DNA of 14,892 nt from JAZDLC01 sp043802345 (GTDB taxonomy: Bacteria; Planctomycetota; B15-G4; JADJEK01): NCBI GenBank assembly GCA_043802345.1, contig JAZDLC010000473.1:1-14892 (forward strand). Reading direction: 5' to 3'. The notes under the pieces are model-generated. The model saw only the letters and a list, made by a program, of their open reading frames with translations, searched no databases and was not told where the DNA came from. A program made the translations under genes and the position numbers. This document shows positions 1-9,287 of this stretch, piece after piece; the stretch's first letter is position 1, and each line of letters begins with the position of its first letter.

Positions 1-422
1 AACTTCCGGCGGTCCTTTCGAATCCGCGCGTCCAGACGGCTGCCCGCAAGAGCATCCTGATGGCGGCCGGCCTCGACACTGCCTCCGACCTGCTTCAGGA
101 CTTCGTGAAGCTGTGCCTGGATCATCGCCGCCCCGAGGTGATTGCGGAAGCTCCCGAGGAGTACCTGCGGCTGGACCGCGAGGTGCGGGGGGTCGTGTTG
201 GCCACGGTCCAGACGTCCGGCCCCATGGGCGCCGATCTGAGAACCTCGGTTCAGGCCAAGCTCGAGGAAGTCACGGGCAAGACCATCGAGTTGATTGAAG
301 AAACGGATCCGGAGTTGATCGGAGGCGTGCGCGTCCTGATCGGCTCTCGAATGTATGACGGAAGCCTGAAGCGGCGCCTGGATGATCTCTCGGCGCATCT
401 GCAGTCGACCAGAGTCCACTAG
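1..422 (+). CDS. atpH: F1Fo ATP synthase subunit delta, 5'-partial
   Basis: Delta subunit of the F1 sector, the peripheral-stalk connector that holds the alpha3beta3 head to the Fo b subunits. The frame is open from base 3 with no start in the expected place: residues LPAVLSNPRVQTAARKS precede the first ATG at 60, and the NP pattern fits the middle of a delta subunit. The gene therefore enters from outside the window and the ATG at 60 is internal. About 139 residues are visible of a family length near 180. The C-terminal part has the family signature: a VQAKLEEVTGK helix, then DPELIGGVRVLIGSRMYDGS and a final RRLDDL helix. It lies 60 nt before atpA, the usual bacterial order, so it is almost certainly co-transcribed with it. 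Confidence 0.9.
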   Translation, partial: LPAVLSNPRVQTAARKSILMAAGLDTASDLLQDFVKLCLDHRRPEVIAEAPEEYLRLDREVRGVVLATVQTSGPMGADLRTSVQAKLEEVTGKTIELIEETDPELIGGVRVLIGSRMYDGSLKRRLDDLSAHLQSTRVH

Positions 423-482
423 AAACGACAACGAAAGGCCTCGAGCAGCCGGCGTACGGCAGAGGACATCCCGGAGGAATTG

Positions 483-2036
<1,554 letters not shown>

Positions 2037-2042
2037 GGAACC

Positions 2043-2915
2043 ATGGGCAAGGGCATCCGCGAACTCAGAGTCCGCATCCGCGGCGTGAAGAACATCGCGC
2101 AGATCACGCGCGCGATGGAGATGGTCGCATCCACGAAGTTCAAACGGCTTCAGGAGCGAGCTGAGAACGCCCGGCCCTTCGCCGAGGCGTTGCAGACGAT
2201 GGTTGGCCGGCTGGCCGACAAGGTGTCTGCCGACGAATTCCCGCTGCTGAAGAAGCATGACTCGGGTCCCGTGGGGATCCTGGCCGTGACGGCGGACAAG
2301 GGACTGTGCGGCGCCTACAACAGCAACGTCTTTCGCATGGTGCGCAGCTTCGCGAAGGAGCAGCAGGGAAGGGACGTGGAGCTGTTCGTGTTCGGGCAGA
2401 GGGGCAGGGGCCATCTCTCCAAGGGTAAGTTGACCGTCGCCGAGGCATACCGCGACCCGATGGAGAAGATCCCGTTCGTCCGCGTCCGGGACGTGCTCCG
2501 GGACCTGAGCCGGAGGTTCATGGCGGGCGAGCTGGGTGAACTGCACCTGGTGTCGACCCGGTTCCTGAGCCAGGCGCTCCAGAAACCTGAAGTTCGACCC
2601 TTGCTGCCGATCGACTCCGCCTCGCTGCTGGGCGACGACCAGGAGGGAGTCCCGAGCGATCCGATCCTGGAGCCTTCCGTGGACGCGATCTTCGATCGGT
2701 TGCTCCCGAAGTACCTTGAGGTCAAGGTGTATGGTGCGATCCTCGAGGCTTTGGCATCCGAATTCGCCATGCGACGGATTGCGATGAAGGCGGCGACGGA
2801 CGCCGCGAACGACATGATTGTCGGACTGACCCGGCAGTACAACCGGGCCCGGCAGGAAACAATTACCAAGGAACTGCTCGAAATCATCGGGGGTGCCGAG
2901 GCGCTCGCGGGCTAG
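2043..2915 (+). CDS. atpG: F1Fo ATP synthase subunit gamma
   Basis: Central rotor shaft of F1, coupling proton flow in Fo to conformational change in the beta subunits. The 290 residues match the family. The N-terminal coiled-coil half is GKGIRELRVRIRGVKNIAQ followed by ITRAMEMVASTKFKRLQ. The C-terminal helix has the conserved AMKAATDAANDMI stretch and ends in ITKELLEIIGGAEAL. The central Rossmann-like part contains LAVTADKGLCGAYNSN. The ATG start has GAGGAA immediately upstream, overlapping the atpA stop codon, with only about 2 nt between it and ATG; translational coupling to atpA is likely. It lies between atpA and atpD as in most bacteria. Confidence 0.97.
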   Translation: MGKGIRELRVRIRGVKNIAQITRAMEMVASTKFKRLQERAENARPFAEALQTMVGRLADKVSADEFPLLKKHDSGPVGILAVTADKGLCGAYNSNVFRMVRSFAKEQQGRDVELFVFGQRGRGHLSKGKLTVAEAYRDPMEKIPFVRVRDVLRDLSRRFMAGELGELHLVSTRFLSQALQKPEVRPLLPIDSASLLGDDQEGVPSDPILEPSVDAIFDRLLPKYLEVKVYGAILEALASEFAMRRIAMKAATDAANDMIVGLTRQYNRARQETITKELLEIIGGAEALAG

Positions 2916-2969
2916 CAGCCTGTCGCAGAGCTGACGCGAAAGCGATCCAGCCCAAAAGGAGATAGAACG

Positions 2970-4361
<1,392 letters not shown>

Positions 4362-4395
4362 CGAATCGGCGGCCTCTTCACAGGAGTAGATGATC

Positions 4396-4833
4396 ATGGC
4401 GGATGCAACCCAGACTGGTGTGGGCAAGGCCTTCCAGCTCCAGGTGATCACCCCGGAGCGGATCATGTACGACACTCGTGCGACCGCCCTGATTGCAACG
4501 GCCTCCGACGGCATGCTGGGTGTGCTGAAGAACCATGCGCCGCTGGTCACTCCACTGGTTCCCGGCGAGCTGGTGATCACGTCGTCGACGGGTGAGAAGC
4601 AGCATCTGGCCGCCGGGGAGGGGTTCCTCGAGGTCTGCGACAACAAGGTCCGCGTGTTGGTGGACACGGCGGAGACGCCGGAGGAAATCGATGCCGAGCG
4701 AGCGAGGCAGGCGCTTGAGCGAGCCAAGGAGAGGTTGGCACAGCGTGGTCTGAAGGACGTGGACTATCCACGGGCCGAGGCCGCACTGCGGAGGGCCCTG
4801 ATCCGGCTACGGACCAAGCAGAGCCTGGGCTAG
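4396..4833 (+). CDS. atpC: F1Fo ATP synthase subunit epsilon
   Basis: Epsilon subunit, part of the central rotor with gamma and an inhibitor of ATP hydrolysis. The N-terminal beta-sandwich shows FQLQVITPERIMYDTRA, then ASDGMLGVLKNHAPLVTPL, the canonical motif. It is followed by GEKQHLAAGEGFLEV and a C-terminal helical hairpin (EEIDAERARQALERAKERLA onwards). The product is 145 residues from this start. Two ATGs are in frame, at 4390 and 4396. The AGGAG at 4382-4386 is 3 nt from the first and 9 nt from the second, so I prefer 4396, but 4390 (147 residues) is possible. It is the last gene of the ATP synthase operon here; a ~210-nt gap follows. Confidence 0.96.
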   Translation: MADATQTGVGKAFQLQVITPERIMYDTRATALIATASDGMLGVLKNHAPLVTPLVPGELVITSSTGEKQHLAAGEGFLEVCDNKVRVLVDTAETPEEIDAERARQALERAKERLAQRGLKDVDYPRAEAALRRALIRLRTKQSLG

Positions 4834-4980
4834 CAGGTTCTCGAGGATTCGTGCGAACCCCTGGCGGGCTTTCGCGGGCCTGCGCGGTATTGCACAACTC
4901 TTGCGTAATCGACCGGCGCACTGCATTGTGCTTGCCTTGGGTTCGGCCATGATGGTTCCGCGCGTGGATCACCCATTCTG

Positions 4981-5006
4981 TCAGCGGCCCGCTGGCCTGC
5001 CGCTGA
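4981..5006 (+). other. Stem-loop in the atpC-aspS gap
   Basis: A perfect 8-bp inverted repeat, TCAGCGGC and GCCGCTGA, with a 10-nt loop lies between atpC and aspS. No T-run follows, so it is not a standard intrinsic terminator. It may be a factor-dependent end of the atp transcript or an aspS 5' structure, as it ends 38 nt before the aspS start. I saw no convincing -35/-10 pair in the rest of this 210-nt gap. Confidence 0.5.
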
Positions 5007-5044
5007 GCAGATTGTCAACGGCCTGCTAACGACGGGGGCACTCC

Positions 5045-6847
5045 TTGGCGTCATTCCAGAAGCGAACGGTGACCTGCGGTGAGCTGCGGAGTGCTGATCA
5101 CGGTCGGAGCGTGGTCCTCAACGGCTGGGCGGACTCGATCCGTGACCATGGCGGCCTGCTGTTTCTCGACCTGCGCGACCGGTACGGCGTCACCCAGGTG
5201 GCGATCGATCCGGACGCGGTGGGGGGGGAGCTGTTCGCCGCGGCCCGTGAGGTGCGGTCGGAGTACGTGCTCGCCGTGGAAGGAGTCGTTCGCAGGCGGC
5301 CTGACGAGGCGGTGAACAAGGGGCGGGACACGGGCGAGATCGAGGTGATCGCAAGCGGACTCGAGGTCCTGAACGCCTCCAAGACTCCTCCGTTCGTGAT
5401 CTCCGATGACGTGATGGTTTCGGACGAGGTGCGTCTTCGCTACCGCTATCTCGATCTGCGCAGGCCGGCGCTGAAAAAATCGCTGGAGATCAGGAACGCC
5501 TTCTTCCTGGCGCTGCGTTCGGCCCTCTCGAGCCGGAAGTACATCGAAGTCGAAACCCCGATGCTGACTCGCCTGACGCCGGAAGGCTCGCGAGAGTACG
5601 TTGTTCCGAGCCGGATCCACGCGGGGAAGTTCTATGCCCTGGCGCAGTCGCCCCAGGTGTTCAAGCAGTTGCTCATGATCGGCGGGCTGGATCGGTACTT
5701 CCAGATCGCCCGCTGCCTGAGGGACGAAGATTTGCGCGCGGACCGGCAGCCCGAATTCACGCAGCTCGATCTGGAGCTCTCCTTCGGTGACGAGGAGGAT
5801 GTCTACGCCATCATCGAGTCGGTGCTGGTGGAGGCGATTAGTGAGACCTTCGGCAAGGATGTCGTTACGCCCTTTCCAAGGCTTCCCTTTCAGGAGTCGA
5901 TGGATCGCTTCGGCCTCGACAAGCCGGACCTGCGGTTTGGACTCGAGATCGCCGATCTCTCCGGGAGTCTTGGGGGGTGTGGATTCCGGGTTGTGGACGG
6001 GGTGCTCGAGTCGGGGGGGCTGGTGCGGGGCATCCGCGTCGAGGGAGGCGCTTCACGATTTTCCCGCAAGGAGATCGAAGCACTGACGGCATTCGTGGCC
6101 GACTTTGGCGCGAAGGGGCTCGCCTTCCTGAAGTCGGACGATCAGGGGAACCTCGCCGGACCGCTGGCCCGCTGGGTTGATGAGGCTCGGGCACGGAGTC
6201 TGGAGGAGGCGTGCGGGTTCGCGAGCGGAGACCTGCTGCTGGTGGTGGCCGCGGACGCGCGCGTGGTCTACCGAGCCCTCGGAGAGCTGCGGAACGAACT
6301 GGCCCGGCGTCTCGACCTGATCCCGAAGGACGGCCGCCTCTGCTGCGTCTGGATCACGGACTTTCCGATGTTCGAATGGAGCGAGGAGGACGGTTGCTGG
6401 ACCACGTCCCACCATCCATTCACGACCCCGCTCGAGGAGGTTCCGGGCCAGCTGGAAAAGGACCCCGGCAAGGTGCGGGCCCGGGCTTACGACCTGGTGT
6501 TGAACGGCTGGGAGCTGGGGAGTGGCTCGGTCCGGATCCACCGCCGGGAGCTGCAACAGAGAGTCTTCGAGAGCCTGGGGATCGCCCCGGCTGAGGCCCA
6601 GGAGAAGTTCGGGTTCTTCCTGGAGGCGTTCGAGTACGGCGCCCCGCCGCACGCGGGCATCGCCCTCGGTCTGGACCGGACCCTTGCCCTGCTGCTCGGC
6701 AAGACGAACATCCGAGATCTGGTGGCCTTCCCGAAGACTGCCTCGGCGAGCTGCCTCACAACAGGCGCCCCCACGGAGATACCAGAGCAGAGCCTGCGGG
6801 AGCTCTTCCTGGAAGTGCGCCGCCCGGAGGGGGGAAGGAGTTCCTGA
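5045..6847 (+). CDS. aspS: Aspartyl-tRNA synthetase, bacterial type
   Basis: Class II synthetase charging tRNA with aspartate in the cytoplasm; 600 residues, usual for the bacterial form. The N-terminal OB-fold anticodon-binding domain is at residues ~10-105 (VLNGWADSIRDHGG, then LDLRDRYGVTQV). The class II core follows with KYIEVETPMLTRLTPEG, motif 2 around R226 (RCLRDEDLRADRQPEFTQ) and motif 3 GLDR at 542-545. The bacterial GAD insertion lies at roughly 290-410. The start is TTG: an in-frame stop at 5027-5029 leaves no ATG or GTG upstream, and GGGGG at 5034-5038 gives ~6-nt spacing. A downstream GTG at 5069 is the alternative. The OB fold has His35 where E. coli has Leu30, a feature linked to non-discriminating enzymes. 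Confidence 0.96.
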   Translation: MASFQKRTVTCGELRSADHGRSVVLNGWADSIRDHGGLLFLDLRDRYGVTQVAIDPDAVGGELFAAAREVRSEYVLAVEGVVRRRPDEAVNKGRDTGEIEVIASGLEVLNASKTPPFVISDDVMVSDEVRLRYRYLDLRRPALKKSLEIRNAFFLALRSALSSRKYIEVETPMLTRLTPEGSREYVVPSRIHAGKFYALAQSPQVFKQLLMIGGLDRYFQIARCLRDEDLRADRQPEFTQLDLELSFGDEEDVYAIIESVLVEAISETFGKDVVTPFPRLPFQESMDRFGLDKPDLRFGLEIADLSGSLGGCGFRVVDGVLESGGLVRGIRVEGGASRFSRKEIEALTAFVADFGAKGLAFLKSDDQGNLAGPLARWVDEARARSLEEACGFASGDLLLVVAADARVVYRALGELRNELARRLDLIPKDGRLCCVWITDFPMFEWSEEDGCWTTSHHPFTTPLEEVPGQLEKDPGKVRARAYDLVLNGWELGSGSVRIHRRELQQRVFESLGIAPAEAQEKFGFFLEAFEYGAPPHAGIALGLDRTLALLLGKTNIRDLVAFPKTASASCLTTGAPTEIPEQSLRELFLEVRRPEGGRSS

Positions 6848-6866
6848 CAGTAGGCCCGAGCGTCCC

Positions 6867-6894
6867 TTGCCAAGCTGAGGTGTCAGCGTATAAT
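6867..6894 (+). promoter_or_regulatory. Sigma70-type promoter for the infC operon
   Basis: The -35 box is TTGCCA (6867-6872) and the -10 box a perfect TATAAT (6889-6894), with a 16-nt spacer. It sits about 20 nt after the aspS stop and ~165 nt before infC, so infC-rpmI-rplT-pheS-pheT can be transcribed independently of aspS with a long leader starting near 6901. Confidence 0.75.
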
Positions 6895-6902
6895 CGTTGG
6901 CC

Positions 6903-6985
6903 TGATGACTGGAAATGGGGATCGATGAGGTTCGCTCCAGCGCTCAGGAGTCATTATAACTGTTTGTGTGACACGATATTGTCAC
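6903..6985 (+). promoter_or_regulatory. Structured infC leader with two stem-loops
   Basis: Two inverted repeats lie just downstream of the promoter. TGATGACT (6903-6910) can pair with AGTCATTA (6949-6956), 8 pairs with one G-T. GTGACA and TGTCAC (6968-6985) form a 6-bp stem over a 6-nt loop. A further GGAGG/CCTCC pair (about 7005-7032) can form closer to the start. infC-operon leaders are often targets of L20 autoregulation or attenuation; that role is inferred here. No T-run marks a terminator. Confidence 0.4.
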
Positions 6986-7060
6986 GTCACTAGATGTTCG
7001 TGTGGGAGGTGTCCACCCAGCTGGCCGCCTCCGTCGTTCTAAGTCCAGGTTCAAGGAGGA

Positions 7061-7576
7061 TTGGTCACGGCTCAGCACCAGTATCGGATTAATCTGCAGA
7101 TCAAGGTACCAGAGGTTCGTCTGATCGACGACAAGGGCGAACAACGGGGAGTGGTTCGAACCGAGGAAGCCCGACGGTCGGCGGACGAGGCCGGCCTGGA
7201 TCTGGTCGAGGTGGCCCCGGAAGCAAGGCCGCCGGTCTGCAAGATCATGGACTATGGCAAGTTCAAGTACCTGCAGAAGAAGCGGGAACAGGACCAACGC
7301 AAGAAGTCCCACGCGGCGCAGCTGAAGGAGCTCAGGCTTCGCCCGAAGATCGACACGCACGATCGGGACTTCAAGGTCAACCGAGCCCGGACATTTCTGG
7401 AGTCCGGACACAAGGTGCAGTTCAACATGCTGTTTCGGGGCCGGGAGATGGCCCACCAGGATGTTGGCCGTGAGGTGATGGACAAGATTGTCGAGGCGCT
7501 GGCCGACGTTTCCAAGGTCGAGCGGCCGCCTCGGATGGAGGGCCGTCGGATGACGGTCCTGTTGACACACAAGTAG
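7061..7576 (+). CDS. infC: Translation initiation factor IF-3
   Basis: IF-3 binds the 30S subunit, keeps it free of 50S and checks the start codon and initiator tRNA. The N-domain begins with YRINLQIKVPEVRLIDDKGE, followed by the canonical LDLVEVAPEARPPVCKIMDY and GKFKYLQKKREQ. The lysine-rich linker leads to a C-domain with LRLRPKIDTHD and FRGREMAHQDVG. Length is ~171 residues, as usual. The start is uncertain: an in-frame stop at 7040-7042 leaves TTG at 7061 as the only standard codon, but the strong AAGGAGG (7053-7059) is just 1 nt away. GTC (7064) or ACG (7067) would be better spaced. infC often uses a non-standard start so that IF-3 represses itself, so the true start may lie 1-2 codons in. 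First gene of a translation operon. Confidence 0.95.
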   Translation: MVTAQHQYRINLQIKVPEVRLIDDKGEQRGVVRTEEARRSADEAGLDLVEVAPEARPPVCKIMDYGKFKYLQKKREQDQRKKSHAAQLKELRLRPKIDTHDRDFKVNRARTFLESGHKVQFNMLFRGREMAHQDVGREVMDKIVEALADVSKVERPPRMEGRRMTVLLTHK

Positions 7577-7588
7577 AAACCGGAATGG

Positions 7589-7622
7589 TCCGTTTGTCGG
7601 CCCGACCGGCCGGAGAAACGGA
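7589..7622 (+). promoter_or_regulatory. Strong hairpin between infC and rpmI, candidate translational operator
   Basis: TCCGTTT (7589-7595) pairs perfectly with AAACGGA (7616-7622). Inside it GTCGG (7596-7600) pairs with CCGGC (7606-7610), leaving a 5-nt loop and a 5-nt bulge on the 3' arm: 12 pairs in all. It ends 3 nt before the rpmI ribosome binding site. In E. coli, L20 represses rpmI-rplT translation by binding RNA in this same interval. That this hairpin does so is an inference from position. Confidence 0.45.
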
Positions 7623-7635
7623 ATCGAGGACAGGT

Positions 7636-7842
7636 ATGGTCAAGGTCAAACAGAAGACGCGAAAGGCGCTGGCGAAGCGCTTCAAGCTGACGAAGAGCGG
7701 CAAGATCAAGCGGCATAAGGCGGGTAGCGGTCATCTGATGTCGCACAAGAGTGGCAAGCGCAGGCGACACCTGCGCAAGCCGGGGCTGGTCGAGGGCAAG
7801 ATCGCGGCCACCTACGTAATTCTCCTGGCTCCCGGCAAGTAA
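7636..7842 (+). CDS. rpmI: 50S ribosomal protein L35 (bL35)
   Basis: Small, very basic protein of the large ribosomal subunit; 68 residues versus ~65 usual. The core matches the family: KTRKALAKRFKLTKSGKIK, then RHKAGSGHLMSHKSGKRRR, with C-terminal LRKPGLVEG. The frame is open 51 nt further upstream, but ATG at 7636 is chosen because it has GAGGA at 7626-7630 (5-nt spacing) and the family begins MxKxKxxK. The C-terminal tail (KIAATYVILLAPGK) is a few residues longer and more hydrophobic than typical. It lies between infC and rplT, the standard IF3-L35-L20 order. Confidence 0.95.
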   Translation: MVKVKQKTRKALAKRFKLTKSGKIKRHKAGSGHLMSHKSGKRRRHLRKPGLVEGKIAATYVILLAPGK

Positions 7843-7872
7843 CCGGACCCAGGCAAGCCCGAGGAAGACTCA

Positions 7873-8235
7873 ATGGTTCGTGCAAAGAACGGCCCAGCCA
7901 AGCTCGCCCGTCACAAGCGGCTGATGAAGGCCGCGAAGGGATACCGGGGGGGGCGCAGCAAGCTCTACCGGACCGCCAAGGTAGCCGTGCTCCGCGCCGG
8001 GCGGTACGCATATCGGGATCGCCGTACGCGCAAGCGCACCATGCGCCGACTCTGGATCGTCCGGATCAACGCAGCGGCGCGCTCCCGGGGCATACGGTAC
8101 GCCCAGTTGATCGACGGCATGTCCAAGGCCAGCATCGAAATCGACCGCAAGCAGCTTTCAGAGATGGCGATTCATGACACGGCTGGCTTCGATGCTGTCT
8201 GCGAACAGGCCCGGGCCGCCTTGGCCGGAACTTAA
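7873..8235 (+). CDS. rplT: 50S ribosomal protein L20 (bL20)
   Basis: Large-subunit protein that binds 23S rRNA early in assembly and, in studied bacteria, represses its own operon. The 120 residues match the family. Conserved blocks are HKRLMKAAKGYRGGRSKLYR, YAYRDRRTRKRTMRRLWI and RINAAARSRGIRYAQLIDGM; the C-terminal domain has KASIEIDRKQLSEMAIHD. The start is ATG with GAGGAAG at 7861-7867. It lies 30 nt after rpmI and 6 nt before pheS, so pheS translation may be coupled to it. The hairpin before rpmI and the infC leader are candidate targets of its autoregulation. Confidence 0.97.
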   Translation: MVRAKNGPAKLARHKRLMKAAKGYRGGRSKLYRTAKVAVLRAGRYAYRDRRTRKRTMRRLWIVRINAAARSRGIRYAQLIDGMSKASIEIDRKQLSEMAIHDTAGFDAVCEQARAALAGT

Positions 8236-8241
8236 ACTTCC

Positions 8242-9276
8242 GTGTCAGATGATCTGAACGAGGCACTCGCGCAATCCGTTGCGGATGCGCGAAAGGCGCT
8301 TGGGTCTGTGCAGTCGCTGGACGAACTGGAACAGCTCAAGACCGCGCATCTGGGGCGGAAGGGTGGCCTGACCCTTCTTCTGCGCCGGATCGGGACCCTC
8401 CCGCCGAAGGAGCGGGGGCCGTTCGGCCAGAGATGCAACTCGAAGAAGCGGGATCTGGAGGAGCAGTTCGAGGCCAGGCGCCGTGAGCTGGCTGCGGCCC
8501 AGTTGACCGCTGTTCGGGACTTCGATCCGACAACCCCGGGAAGCCGGATCCCGGCCGGACATGAACATCCGGTGCTCGCCATGCGCCGGGAGATCGAGCA
8601 GATCTTCCTCTCCATGGGCTTTCAGGTGTTGGACGGGCCGGAGGTGGAAACGGAGTACTACAACTTCGAGGCGCTGAACATCCCGGATCATCATCCGGCC
8701 CGGGACATGCAGGATACCTTCTGGATGGAGACTGGCCCGGAGAGCCGTTGGGTCATGCGGACCCATACTTCTCCCATGCAGGTGCGGGCCATGGAGCGTT
8801 TTGGAGTCCCGCTGCGGACGATCGTGCCGGGAAGGGTCTATCGGAACGAGACCCTGGATCCGACCCATGAGGCGACCTTCCACCAGGTCGAGGGGCTCGT
8901 GATCGATCGTGGCATTTCGGTTGGTCACCTGAAGGGCGTCATGACCGCCTTCCTCGGTGAGTTGTTCGGCCGGGACATCGACGTCCGGTTGCGGCCGCAC
9001 TATTTCCCGTTCGTGGAGCCTGGCTTCGAGCTCGATTTCAAGTGCGTCTTTTGCGGCGGAATGGGCTGCCGGGTGTGCAAGGCCTCGGGGTGGATTGAAA
9101 TGCTCGGGTGCGGGCTGGTGCATCCGCGCGTGCTCGTGGCGGGTGGCGCCGACCCGGAGGAATTTTCCGGGTTCGCGTTCGGCGTGGGACTGGAGCGCCT
9201 GACCATGATGCGGTACGCCATCGAGGACATCCGGCACTTCCATGCCGGAAGCCTCCGGTTCTTCGAGCAGTTCTGA
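8242..9276 (+). CDS. pheS: Phenylalanyl-tRNA synthetase alpha subunit
   Basis: Catalytic alpha chain of the (alphabeta)2 enzyme that charges tRNA-Phe; 344 residues. An N-terminal coiled coil (~1-90) binds the tRNA. The class II core shows HPVLAMRREIEQIFLSMGF, FEALNIPDHHPARDMQDTF, MRTHTSPMQVR, then motif 2 (GRVYRNETLDPTHEATFHQ) and motif 3 (FGVGLERLTMMRYAIEDIR). A C-x2-C-x4-C-x2-C cluster (CVFCGGMGCRVC) before GWIEMLGCGLVHP looks like the zinc loop seen in many bacterial PheS. The start is GTG 6 nt after the rplT stop; the only purine stretch upstream is a weak GGAA, so translation probably depends on coupling to rplT. pheT follows 11 nt downstream. Confidence 0.97.
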   Translation: MSDDLNEALAQSVADARKALGSVQSLDELEQLKTAHLGRKGGLTLLLRRIGTLPPKERGPFGQRCNSKKRDLEEQFEARRRELAAAQLTAVRDFDPTTPGSRIPAGHEHPVLAMRREIEQIFLSMGFQVLDGPEVETEYYNFEALNIPDHHPARDMQDTFWMETGPESRWVMRTHTSPMQVRAMERFGVPLRTIVPGRVYRNETLDPTHEATFHQVEGLVIDRGISVGHLKGVMTAFLGELFGRDIDVRLRPHYFPFVEPGFELDFKCVFCGGMGCRVCKASGWIEMLGCGLVHPRVLVAGGADPEEFSGFAFGVGLERLTMMRYAIEDIRHFHAGSLRFFEQF

Positions 9277-9287
9277 GGAGAAGACCG

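Noticed and set aside
60..62. ATG at 60 as the start of atpH
   Set aside because: The conserved delta-subunit sequence continues upstream in frame to the window edge, so this Met is internal.
7060..7062. ATT next to the infC ribosome binding site as an E. coli-like AUU start
   Set aside because: It is in the wrong frame; that frame meets a stop after about ten codons.
8245..9243. 332-codon minus-strand frame opposite pheS
   Set aside because: Same GC-driven shadow effect; the + strand pheS has every family motif.
9108..9287. Upstream extension of pheT overlapping pheS
   Set aside because: The extension is an out-of-frame reading of pheS; the ATG at 9288 has a good ribosome site and matches the family N-terminus.
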